A DNA stretch of 64,000 nucleotides. Source: Anaerolineae bacterium. Lineage in GTDB: Bacteria; Chloroflexota; Anaerolineae; UBA3071. The notes under the pieces were generated by a model, which did no database searches, was not told the DNA's origin, and was given only the letters and a program-made list of their open reading frames with translations. Position 1 is the stretch's first letter, and every line of letters begins with the position of its first letter. Below are positions 51,921 through 60,676 of this stretch, one piece after another. The stretch lies in the NCBI GenBank assembly GCA_029907105.1, contig JARYMM010000001.1, positions 119,276-183,275 on the forward strand. Direction: 5' to 3'. The translations under genes and the position numbers were made by a program.

Positions 51921-53906
51921 ATGGCACAAGAGAAAGAAAAAGCGGTGCGCAGCATAGATCCGGCCGCCTGTGAGATGCTGGAGATTGCCGAGGCCTGTGG
52001 CCTTTCGACGGCCTTTAACCGTGCTGAAGAGGTCAAGCCTTGTCCCATCGGCCAGGATGGAGCCTGTTGCAAGATTTGCAGCATGGGGCCCTGTCGCCTG
52101 GTGGGCAAAACCACGCGCGGCGTGTGCGGAGCCACGCTGGCCACAGTGGCGGCGCGTAACTTCGCCCGCATGGTGGCCGGCGGAGCTTCGGCGCACTCGG
52201 ACCACGGACGTGACCTGGCTTTCACCCTCATCGCCATGGCCAAAGGCGAGGCCCAGGGCTATGAAATCCGCGATCCGATGAAGTTGTACGAGGTGGCCCG
52301 CTTTATGGACATCCCTACGGAGGGACGGGAGCTCAACGAAATCGCCCTGGACGTGGGGACGAAGGCCCTGGAGCAGTTCGGCCAGCAGCGGGGCGAGATC
52401 ATCTACGTCAGGCGGGCCACGAAGAAGCGGCAGCAGCGCTGGCGTGAGCTGGGTATCACTCCGCGCGGCGTGGACAGGGAAGTGGTGGAGACCCTGCACC
52501 GCACCCACGAGGGCGTGGACCTGGATCCGGAACACATCCTGGACCATGCGCTGCGCACGTCCCTCGCCGACGGCTGGGGAGGTTCCATGCTGGCTACCGA
52601 TCTCAGCGACATCATCTTCGGCACGCCCAATCCCCTGCAATCGGAGGCCAACCTGGGGGTGCTCAAGGAGGATGAAGTCAATATCATCGTGCACGGTCAT
52701 GAGCCCACCCTTTCGGACATGATCGTGGTGGCCGCTCAATCGCCGGATATGATCGAGTACGCCAGAAGCAAGGGGGCCAAAGGCATCAACCTGGCAGGCA
52801 TCTGTTGCACCTCCAACGAGATCCTGATGCGCCGGGGCATCCCGCCGGCGGGCAACTTCCTGCATCAGGAGCTGGCCGTGCTCACCGGAGCGGTGGAGGC
52901 CATGATCGTGGATGTGCAGTGCATCATGCAGGCCCTGGCCGAACTGAGCAAGGACTTCCACACGGAGTTGATCACCACCTCGCCGAAGGCCAAGATCCCC
53001 GGTGCCGTGCACATCGAGTTCGATGAACATCGGGCGCTGGATACGGCCAAGGCGATCGTGCGCAGGGCCATAGACAACTACCCCAGGCGAGGGGAGACTC
53101 ACATTCCCCGGCTCAGGTCGGACGTGGTGGCTGGCTTCTCCCACGAGTATCTCAACTATATGCAGGGTGGCCTCTCCCGGGCCTCCTTCCGGCCATTGAA
53201 TGATGCCATCATCGCCGGGCGCGTGCGCGGCGCGGCGGGCGTGGTGGGTTGCAATAATGCCCGCGTCACCCAGGATGAGGGTATCGTCAACATCGTCCGC
53301 GAATTGATCGCCAATGACGTGCTGGTGGTGGTAACAGGGTGTGCGGCGCATGCCTCCGGCAAGCACGGCTACCTGACGCCAGAGATGATGGCCAACGCTG
53401 GCGCGGGGCTGCGTGAGGTCTGCGAGGCGGTGGGCATCCCGCCGGTGGTGCACCTGGGTTCCTGCGTGGATAACTCTCGCATCCTCACCGTGCTGACGCA
53501 GATGGCTACCGAAGGTGGCCTGGGCGAGGACGTGGACGACCTGCCGGCGGTGGGAATCTGCCCCGAATACATGTGCGAGAAGGCCATTGCCATTGGCACC
53601 TATTGCGTAGCCACTGGGGCCTATGTGCTGTTCGGCGTCGGTTCGCCGGTGAAGGCCAGCGAAGAGGTCACCCGCCTCATCAGCGAGGGCTGGGAAGAGA
53701 AAGTGGGCGGCAAGCTGGAGTTCGTGGAGGATTGGCGAGAGATCGTACGCCGCTCGCTGGAGCACATTGACAAGAAGCGGGCCGCCCTGGGCCTGGCCGC
53801 CTATGAGCCCGGCAAGTTCGGCCGCAGTGGCGATTGGCGCATGCCTGAACTGCTCGAACTCCCTCTGGAGCAGCGCCTGGAAGCGGTCTACGGTGGATCT
53901 CGGTAG
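51921..53906 (+). CDS. acsA: Anaerobic carbon monoxide dehydrogenase catalytic subunit
   Basis: A 661-residue Ni-Fe CODH (CooS/AcsA family) that interconverts CO2 and CO and feeds CO to acetyl-CoA synthase. The N-terminal cysteines CPIGQDGACCKICSMGPCRL and GVCGA supply the D- and B-clusters. C-cluster ligands can be seen in HGHEPTLSD (His), NLAGICCTSNE, VVGCNNARV, VVTGCAAHASGKHG and GICPEYMCEKAIAIGTYCVATG. The ATG at 51921 with AAGG upstream was chosen; a longer frame overlaps the previous gene. It lies 25 bases before the ACS gene. No CooC-type maturation ATPase is present in the window. Confidence 0.96.
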   Translation: MAQEKEKAVRSIDPAACEMLEIAEACGLSTAFNRAEEVKPCPIGQDGACCKICSMGPCRLVGKTTRGVCGATLATVAARNFARMVAGGASAHSDHGRDLAFTLIAMAKGEAQGYEIRDPMKLYEVARFMDIPTEGRELNEIALDVGTKALEQFGQQRGEIIYVRRATKKRQQRWRELGITPRGVDREVVETLHRTHEGVDLDPEHILDHALRTSLADGWGGSMLATDLSDIIFGTPNPLQSEANLGVLKEDEVNIIVHGHEPTLSDMIVVAAQSPDMIEYARSKGAKGINLAGICCTSNEILMRRGIPPAGNFLHQELAVLTGAVEAMIVDVQCIMQALAELSKDFHTELITTSPKAKIPGAVHIEFDEHRALDTAKAIVRRAIDNYPRRGETHIPRLRSDVVAGFSHEYLNYMQGGLSRASFRPLNDAIIAGRVRGAAGVVGCNNARVTQDEGIVNIVRELIANDVLVVVTGCAAHASGKHGYLTPEMMANAGAGLREVCEAVGIPPVVHLGSCVDNSRILTVLTQMATEGGLGEDVDDLPAVGICPEYMCEKAIAIGTYCVATGAYVLFGVGSPVKASEEVTRLISEGWEEKVGGKLEFVEDWREIVRRSLEHIDKKRAALGLAAYEPGKFGRSGDWRMPELLELPLEQRLEAVYGGSR

Positions 53907-53931
53907 ACGTGCGAAGGAGTCGAACTGAACT

Positions 53932-56900
53932 ATGAGCCGATACATAGCTACACGAGCCATCCGCGGGGCCAACGGCCTGGTGGCCGAGGCGGATGCCCTG
54001 CTGAAGAAAGCCCTGGCCGAGAAGGGGCCCGAGACCCCGGTGGCTTTTCCCAATACCGCTTACTTCTTGCCCGTGACGTTGGGCATGTTGGGGCACGAAG
54101 TGCGCACCCTGGGCGATCTGGAACCGGTGTTGGATCACGCCAAGAAGCTCCTGCACCCGGTGCCGGCCGACCGCCTGTGGGTGCCCTACCTGGGTGAGAC
54201 GCTGGACAGCGGGCAGGCCACCCTCCTGGCCGCCGAGGCCATCGAAGGCATCCGCTTCGCTTACGGCGAGCAGCCGGAACGTTATCCGGGGCTGGAATTG
54301 ACCGGCAGCACCGAGTATCCGCATCTCTCGGACGACGGCCACCTCAACGGCCCCATTGACGACGTGCAGTTGCGTTCCTGGGGCATTCAGTTGGTGGATG
54401 GCCGCATGCCCGGCTTTGCCGCCATCGTCGGCGCGGCGCGCTCCAACGAGGCCGCCGTGGCCATTGTGCGCGAGCTGCAAAAGCGCAACATCCTCATCTT
54501 CCTTTCTGGCAACGTCAATGGCCGTTCTGTCATTGACCAGTTGCACGAGGAAGGAGTGGAGATGGGGTACGATACCTACATCGTGCCCTTTGGCAAGGAC
54601 ACCATCTCCGCCATCTACGCCCTGGGCTTTGCCACCCGCTCGGCGCTGACCTTCGGCGGCCTCAAGCCCGGCCAGTGGCGGGAGATCCTGCTCTACAACA
54701 AGTTCCGCGTCTTTGCCTTCGTCCTGGCTTTGGGTGAGGTGGACGATCTGAAGTACGCCGCGGCGGCGGGGGCCATCTCCTACGGCTTCCCCACCATTGC
54801 CGACACGGTGATTCCGGAGATCCTGCCCACCGGCATCACCCGCTACGAGCACGTCATCTCCATGCCCTGGAACGAAATCGAGGGGGAGACCGATGCCGAA
54901 AAGGCGGTCAGGCTGGTGCAGAAGGCCGTCGAGGTGCGCGGCGTCAAGATCAAGATCACCGAGGTGCCCATCCCGGTGCCCTATGGCTCGGCTTTCGAGG
55001 GCGAGGTGGTGCGCCGGGCCGACATGCGCGTGGAATTCGGCGGCAAACACAGCCGCGCCTTCGAATATCTGCGCATGGTGCCTATGGACCAGGTGGAAGA
55101 TGGCAAGATCGAGGTCATCGGCCCCGACTTCGACCAGGTCGAAGAGGGCGGCTCGATGGACCTGGGCATCCTGGTCGAGGTGGCCGGCCGTAAGATGCAG
55201 GAGGACTTCGAGCCGGTGCTGGAGCGGCAGGTGCACTACTTCATCAACGGGGCCTCGGGCATCCAGCACATCGGTCAACGCGACATCGCCTGGATACGGG
55301 TCAGCAAAAGCGCGGCAGACAAGGGCTTCACCCTGCGCCATTTCGGCGACATCCTCTATGCCCGCTTCCATGCCGACTTCGGGGCCATCGTGGACAAGGT
55401 GCAGGTGAAACTCATCACCGACCCCAAGCTCCACGCCGAGTGGTTGGAAAAAGCCCGCGTGGCCTACGACCACCGCAACCGACGCCTGGCCGACCTGACC
55501 GATGAAGCTGTGGATACATTTTATGACTGCACGCTATGCCAGTCCTTTGCCCCTACCCACGTCTGCATCGTCAGCCCGCAGCGCCTGGGGCTGTGCGGAG
55601 CCTACAACTGGCTGGACTGCAAGGCCTCTCACGAGATCAACCCCACCGGCCCCAATCAGCCGGTGCCCAAAGGGGAGCTCATTGACCCGGTGAAGGGCTA
55701 CTGGACCGGGGTCAACAGAACCGCGGTCAAGAACTCGCAGGGCACCGTGCAACAGGTGGCCCTGTACTCCATCATGGAAAATCCGATGACGGCCTGTCTC
55801 ACCGCTGATGCGGAAGTGCTTGTGGACGGGCGTTTGCAGCGGATTGAAGAGGTGGTGGACATCTGTCTGCTGAGCAAAGCGAAGCATCTGGCGAAGCCCT
55901 CGGAGATGGCGGCGCTGACGGTGGACGATAATGGGCGCATCGCCCGCAGCCGGATGGTGGGCGTGCATAAACTGCCGGCCCCCGACCGCCTGGTTCGCCT
56001 GGTCACCAGGTCGGGGCAGGAGTTGATCCTCACTCCCGACCACGAGGTGGCGGTGGATCGCTGGATGAACAACGGGCATGGCTCTTGGGTGCGAGCCGAT
56101 GAGATCCAGGTCGGGGACCGGGTATATGCGTTGCGTCGCCTTCATCTGGAGAATCAAACCCCGCAGGCTATAGACTTGCTTCCGGGCGACTGTCGGGTGA
56201 GAGACGAAGCAGTGCTGGCCAGGGTGAAAGATAAACTCCAGGCCCGCTATGGTTCGTTGAATGAAGCCTATCGTGCACTGGGTCTCCCTCGGCCAGATCC
56301 TCGGGTCTTTTCCGTTCCTCTGGCCGATCTGCAACGGATGGTCGAGGGGTTGGGAGAAGACTGGGACGTGTTCAAGCGAAGCATCACGACCGTAGCGCCT
56401 CCAACAGGCCATCCGGCAATGCATTTACCACAGATCACACCCGACTTTCTGTACTTGTTGGGGTTGCTGGCTGCTGATGGCTCGCTGAGTCGGCGTGGTC
56501 GCTACGAGTGTCGGCTCAATTTCACGAACACACAGCCAGCGCTGTTGGATGCCTTTGCCGAAGCCTATGAACGTGTCTTCCCTGACGCCAGTCTGAGACG
56601 GAGAGAAAAGCCTGACGGTGGCACCATTGATGGCCGGCCCATTGCTTCAACCCAACCCGCCACAGACCTTTACGGTCAGAACTTCCTGCTAGGCATCCTG
56701 GCCAACAGTCTGGGCGTGCGGATGAGGGACGGGGGCTGGGATTTGGCGCGGCTGCTGCCATTACCTGAGGAGCACATCGCTGCCTTCCTGGCCGGTCTCT
56801 TCGATGGGGATGGGAGTGTGCGGGTGCGACGCTATGATGACCGCTGGCCTGTGGGTGAGGCGTATCTCAGCCTCACTGAGGCGAGAGCAGCTCGCCATGT

Positions 56901-59256
56901 TCAATGGCTGCTGCGACGGCTGGGCATTGTGGGCCAGTTGCGCCGCGACAGGACGGTGTATAAAGTAGAATTATACGGCGCAGACCTGCGACGCTTCGCC
57001 GAAGTGGTGCCGGCTCGCCATCCAGATAAAGCATCCGTGTTGGCAGAAATCGCTTCGCTGGTCCCGGAGGCAGACGTTTCTCTGAGTCAGATACTCCCTT
57101 ATGAAGCAGGTCGGGTGCTGGCAGAGCTCCAGGAAAGTCATACGGTGCTCAGTCCCTCAACGCTCTTCTACTACCGCACTGGCCGCTCTCGCCCGGCAGC
57201 CGACAATCTGCGGCAGGTGATGGAAGTGGAGCCCACGGCCGTCCCGGTGCTCCAGCCCTGGCTCGAACGGGATACTTTCCTCGACCCGGTGGTGGAAGCA
57301 GAAGTGTTTGAGAACAGAGGGCAGTACGAGCATGTCTACAACCTGAGCCTGCTGGACATCAACAGCTACATCGCCAATGGGGTTCACGTCAAGAACTGCG
57401 GCTGCTTCGAGTGCATCGTCATGTACATCCCCGAAGCGGAAGGCGTGATGGTGGTCAGCCGCGAGGACCCGAGCATGACACCGGCGGGCATGACCTTCTC
57501 CACCCTGGCCGGCATGGCCGGCGGCGGTCTGCAGACCCCTGGCGTGATGGGTGTGGGCAAGTACTACCTGACCAGCCCCAAATTCCTTTCCGCTGATGGC
57601 GGCTTCAAGCGGGTGGTCTGGATGTCCAGCTTCCTCAAGGAAAGCATGGCCGAAGAATTCAAGGCCGTGGCCGAACGCGAGGGGGTTCCCGATCTCATGG
57701 AGCGTATCGCCGATGAGCGCAGTGTCACCACAGTGGACGAGCTGGTGGCCTGGCTGAAGGAGAAAGACCACCCGGTGCTGAAGATGGGCGTGATGCAGGC
57801 AGCCTCCGGTGTGGTGGAGGAGGCTCCCGCACCGCCGAAACCGGCGGTGGCCAAACCCGAGGTGGTCGAGGAAGTCAAGGCCGAGGTGGTCGCCGAGGAG
57901 ATGCTGGAAGAGGTGCTGAAGGAGATGGAGGAGGCCAGGCCGGTAGCTGCTGTTGCGCCGCCAGAACCGGTCGCTCCGCCACCACCGGTCGCTCCGCCGC
58001 CTGCGCCTGCCCCGGCCCCTCCCGCCGTGCCGGTCACCGCTGACATCCAGCAGATCGCCCAGATCAGCGCCGGCATCGTCATGGATTCCATCCGCCGGGC
58101 GCTGGAGGCAGCGCTGCGGGAGTTGGGTGTGGCTGTGCCGGTCGCGCCTGTGGCCCCTGTCGCCCCGCCGGTGACTCCGCCTCCGGCCCCAGCGCCGGTT
58201 GAGCCTGTAGCCCCTGCGGTGGAGGAAGCGCCGGTCGTCGCCGCACCGAAGCGAAAGCGTCCGGCCGTGCCGCTCTGGAGCGAGGATAAGGAGACCGGCC
58301 TGGAAATCCTCAAGGAAAAGTGGACAGGCAGGGTGCGCGAGGTCACCCTGGGCGCTACGGCCAAAGAGGGCGGCACCCGCAGCCGTACCGTGACCGTCGG
58401 CGGCCAGACGGCCATGCCCTTCCTTGGCTTTGAAGGCGAGTTTCCGCACCAGCCGGTGGTGGCCGTCGAAATCCAGGATCGCAGGCCTGACGACTGGTCG
58501 CCGCTGCTGGTGGAAGCCTGGGGCGAGGCGATGAACGATCCCGGCGAGTGGGCCAGGGCCGCCGAGAAAGCCGGCGCCGACATCATCGCCCTGCAACTCA
58601 GCCTGACCGATGCCAACGGCGAGCCCAACACGGCGAAGAGGGCGCGTGCTGTGGTGCGCAAAGTGCTCCAGGCTACCGGCCTGCCGCTCATCGTGCTGGG
58701 GCCCGGTCAGGTAGATGCCGACAACGAGCTGCTCGTCGCCGTGGCCGAAGAGGCGGCCGGCGAGCGGCTGGCCTTGGGCATCTGCGAGGAGAAGAACTAC
58801 CGCACCATCGTGGCGGCGGCCCTGGCGCACGGCCACCTGGTCACGGCGCGCACGGCCATGGATGTCAACCTGGCCAAGCAGCTCAACATCCTCATCAGCG
58901 ACATGGGCCTGCCCCCCGATCGCATCCTGATGGACCCGACCTGCGCCGGCGTGGGCTATGGCATGGAATACGGCTACTCGGTCATGGAACGACTGCGGCT
59001 GGCTGCCCTGCAGGGCGACAGCATGACCCAGTTGCCCATGATCGTCACCGTGGGCTACGAGGCCTGGCGTCAGAAGGAGAGCAAGGTGGGCGAGGGCGTG
59101 CCCCGGGCCTGGGGCGACTGGAAGGAACGGGCCATCAACTGGGAGACGGTGACGGCGGCGGCGCTGATCGAATCGGGGGCGGACATCGTCGTCCTGCGCC
59201 ATCCGGAGACCATCCGCCGCATCCACGCCATGATCAGGGAATTGGGAAACTGGTAG
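53932..59256 (+). CDS. acsB-acsD: Acetyl-CoA synthase (AcsB) with intein, fused to corrinoid protein small subunit (AcsD)
   Basis: One 1774-codon frame. Residues 1-621 and 1156 to about 1290 form acetyl-CoA synthase: CO binding and CODH-contact domains, then A-cluster cysteines 533, 536, 545 and 555 with spacing identical to Moorella thermoacetica 506/509/518/528. Residues 622-1155 are an intein (separate entry). The Cys-Gly-Cys of the distal nickel is formed by Cys1156 and Cys1158 only after splicing; Cys622 occupies the Cys595 position before it. Residues about 1291-1445 are an Ala/Pro/Glu-rich linker with one amphipathic helix, and about 1447-1774 form AcsD, the TIM-barrel small subunit of the corrinoid iron-sulfur protein. 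GAAGGAG is 12 bases before the ATG. acsC follows at once. Usual homologues are separate proteins of about 730 and 320 residues. Confidence 0.95.
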   Translation: MSRYIATRAIRGANGLVAEADALLKKALAEKGPETPVAFPNTAYFLPVTLGMLGHEVRTLGDLEPVLDHAKKLLHPVPADRLWVPYLGETLDSGQATLLAAEAIEGIRFAYGEQPERYPGLELTGSTEYPHLSDDGHLNGPIDDVQLRSWGIQLVDGRMPGFAAIVGAARSNEAAVAIVRELQKRNILIFLSGNVNGRSVIDQLHEEGVEMGYDTYIVPFGKDTISAIYALGFATRSALTFGGLKPGQWREILLYNKFRVFAFVLALGEVDDLKYAAAAGAISYGFPTIADTVIPEILPTGITRYEHVISMPWNEIEGETDAEKAVRLVQKAVEVRGVKIKITEVPIPVPYGSAFEGEVVRRADMRVEFGGKHSRAFEYLRMVPMDQVEDGKIEVIGPDFDQVEEGGSMDLGILVEVAGRKMQEDFEPVLERQVHYFINGASGIQHIGQRDIAWIRVSKSAADKGFTLRHFGDILYARFHADFGAIVDKVQVKLITDPKLHAEWLEKARVAYDHRNRRLADLTDEAVDTFYDCTLCQSFAPTHVCIVSPQRLGLCGAYNWLDCKASHEINPTGPNQPVPKGELIDPVKGYWTGVNRTAVKNSQGTVQQVALYSIMENPMTACLTADAEVLVDGRLQRIEEVVDICLLSKAKHLAKPSEMAALTVDDNGRIARSRMVGVHKLPAPDRLVRLVTRSGQELILTPDHEVAVDRWMNNGHGSWVRADEIQVGDRVYALRRLHLENQTPQAIDLLPGDCRVRDEAVLARVKDKLQARYGSLNEAYRALGLPRPDPRVFSVPLADLQRMVEGLGEDWDVFKRSITTVAPPTGHPAMHLPQITPDFLYLLGLLAADGSLSRRGRYECRLNFTNTQPALLDAFAEAYERVFPDASLRRREKPDGGTIDGRPIASTQPATDLYGQNFLLGILANSLGVRMRDGGWDLARLLPLPEEHIAAFLAGLFDGDGSVRVRRYDDRWPVGEAYLSLTEARAARHVQWLLRRLGIVGQLRRDRTVYKVELYGADLRRFAEVVPARHPDKASVLAEIASLVPEADVSLSQILPYEAGRVLAELQESHTVLSPSTLFYYRTGRSRPAADNLRQVMEVEPTAVPVLQPWLERDTFLDPVVEAEVFENRGQYEHVYNLSLLDINSYIANGVHVKNCGCFECIVMYIPEAEGVMVVSREDPSMTPAGMTFSTLAGMAGGGLQTPGVMGVGKYYLTSPKFLSADGGFKRVVWMSSFLKESMAEEFKAVAEREGVPDLMERIADERSVTTVDELVAWLKEKDHPVLKMGVMQAASGVVEEAPAPPKPAVAKPEVVEEVKAEVVAEEMLEEVLKEMEEARPVAAVAPPEPVAPPPPVAPPPAPAPAPPAVPVTADIQQIAQISAGIVMDSIRRALEAALRELGVAVPVAPVAPVAPPVTPPPAPAPVEPVAPAVEEAPVVAAPKRKRPAVPLWSEDKETGLEILKEKWTGRVREVTLGATAKEGGTRSRTVTVGGQTAMPFLGFEGEFPHQPVVAVEIQDRRPDDWSPLLVEAWGEAMNDPGEWARAAEKAGADIIALQLSLTDANGEPNTAKRARAVVRKVLQATGLPLIVLGPGQVDADNELLVAVAEEAAGERLALGICEEKNYRTIVAAALAHGHLVTARTAMDVNLAKQLNILISDMGLPPDRILMDPTCAGVGYGMEYGYSVMERLRLAALQGDSMTQLPMIVTVGYEAWRQKESKVGEGVPRAWGDWKERAINWETVTAAALIESGADIVVLRHPETIRRIHAMIRELGNW
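55795..57396 (+). mobile_element. Intein with LAGLIDADG homing endonuclease in acsB
   Basis: A 534-residue intein (protein residues 622-1155). Block A starts CLTADAEVLVDG. Block B is GQELILTPDHEVAV with TxxH at residues 701-704. Two dodecapeptide endonuclease motifs, LLGLLAADG (Asp849) and LAGLFDGDG (Asp960), retain both catalytic aspartates. Block F/G ends YNLSLLDINSYIANGVHVKN, followed by the +1 Cys1156. The penultimate residue is Lys where His is usual, and the Asn is kept. The segment shows more A/T-ending codons than its flanks by eye. It looks able to splice and possibly to home. Confidence 0.95.
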
Positions 59257-59271
59257 ATTGGGAGACGAAAT

Positions 59272-60618
59272 ATGGCACTTTCAGGCATTCAGATCTACAA
59301 ACTGCTGCCGCAGACCAACTGTAAGGATTGTGGCTTTCCCACCTGCCTGGCCTTTGCCATGAAGCTGGCGGCCAAGCAGGCCGAGCTGGACAAGTGCCCG
59401 CATGTGTCCGAAGAGGCGCGGGCGCAACTGGCCGAATCGGCGGCGCCTCCCGTGCGGCTGGTGACCATCTCCGCCGATGGCCGCGAGGTCAAAGCGGGCA
59501 ACGAGATCGTGCTGTTCCGCCATGAAAAGACCTTCTATAACCCCTGCGGCCTCTTTATCCGCCTGTACGATGACGAGCCGCTGGATGAGGTCAAGGCCAG
59601 GGCCGAAGAGGCCGCCGCCTACTCTGTGGACTACGTGGGCAGATCGCTGACCATTGATGGTTTCGCCGTGCAGGCGACTGGAGCAGGGGAGCAATTTGCA
59701 GCGGCGGTAGAGGCGATACTGAGCGTTGCCAAGCTCCCACTGATCCTCATCGCCGACGATCCGGCGGTCATGAGCAAGGGGCTGGAGGCGGCGGCAGGCA
59801 CGAAGCCGCTCATCTGCGGGGCTACGCCCGACAACTGGCAGGGCTTTGCCGAGCTGGCCAAGACACATGACGCACCGATGGCCATCCGTGCCGACTCGCT
59901 GAGCGCCCTGGCCGCACTGACGGAGAAGATCAAAGAGGCAGGCGTGCAGGACATCGTGCTCGACCCTGGCGTGCGTGATCTGCGCTCCTCGCTGGCTCTG
60001 AACACCCTGATCCGGCGCATGGCCCTCAAGAAGACCTTCCGCCCCCTGGGCTACCCCATCATCAGTTTCCCCGAAGAGTGCGTGGAGGACGAGGGCCTGG
60101 TGCCCATCGCCGCGGTGCAGGCCATTGCCAAGTATGGCGGCTTCATCGTCCTGGACCGCTTCAGCCCGGCGACAATCTATCCGTTGTTGGTCCTGCGTTC
60201 CAATATCTACACCGACCCGCAGAAGCCGATCCAGGTGCTGCCCGGCATCTACGAGATCAACGCGCCGCAGGCAGACTCCCCGGTGATGGTGACCACCAAC
60301 TTCTCCATCACCTACTTCTCCGTGGCCAATGAGGTGGACAGCAGCGGGTTGCCGGGGTGGCTGCTCGTGGCCGATGCCGAGGGGATGAGCGTGCTCACGG
60401 CCTGGGCGGCCGGCAAGTTCGATGCCGAGAAAATCGCCAAGACGGTGAAGAGCACGGGCATCGCCGACAAAGTGGCGCATCGCAAGGTGATCATCCCCGG
60501 CCACGTGGCCGTGCTGCTGGGCGAGCTGGAAGAGGAATTGCCAGGCTGGGAGATCAAGGTGGGGCCGCGGGAGGCGGTGGACCTGCCCGCTTATCTGAAA
60601 GCGGGAGCCTGGCAGTAG
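59272..60618 (+). CDS. acsC: Corrinoid iron-sulfur protein large subunit
   Basis: A 448-residue gamma subunit of the CFeSP, which carries the methyl group from methyl-THF to acetyl-CoA synthase. The N-terminal [4Fe-4S] motif has Cys17, Cys20, Cys25 and Cys42 (NCKDCGFPTCLAFA...DKCP). A TIM-barrel and a C-terminal cobamide-binding domain follow (SITYFSVANEVDSSGLPGWLLVADAEGMSVLTAW in parts). GGGAG precedes the ATG, 15 bases after the acsB-acsD stop. Its heterodimer partner AcsD is here tethered to AcsB, so the whole corrinoid protein is physically tied to acetyl-CoA synthase. Confidence 0.96.
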   Translation: MALSGIQIYKLLPQTNCKDCGFPTCLAFAMKLAAKQAELDKCPHVSEEARAQLAESAAPPVRLVTISADGREVKAGNEIVLFRHEKTFYNPCGLFIRLYDDEPLDEVKARAEEAAAYSVDYVGRSLTIDGFAVQATGAGEQFAAAVEAILSVAKLPLILIADDPAVMSKGLEAAAGTKPLICGATPDNWQGFAELAKTHDAPMAIRADSLSALAALTEKIKEAGVQDIVLDPGVRDLRSSLALNTLIRRMALKKTFRPLGYPIISFPEECVEDEGLVPIAAVQAIAKYGGFIVLDRFSPATIYPLLVLRSNIYTDPQKPIQVLPGIYEINAPQADSPVMVTTNFSITYFSVANEVDSSGLPGWLLVADAEGMSVLTAWAAGKFDAEKIAKTVKSTGIADKVAHRKVIIPGHVAVLLGELEEELPGWEIKVGPREAVDLPAYLKAGAWQ

Positions 60619-60676
60619 GTCTGGACGGTGTGAAGTGTAAACTCCTGATTTTTCCAAATTTCGAAGATATGGTATA

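Noticed and set aside
53932-59256. Frameshift or chimeric assembly in the oversized acetyl-CoA synthase gene
   Set aside because: The extra 534 residues have all intein blocks with exact Cys/Asn-Cys junctions, and the flanking A-cluster spacing is preserved. The length is therefore explained without an error.
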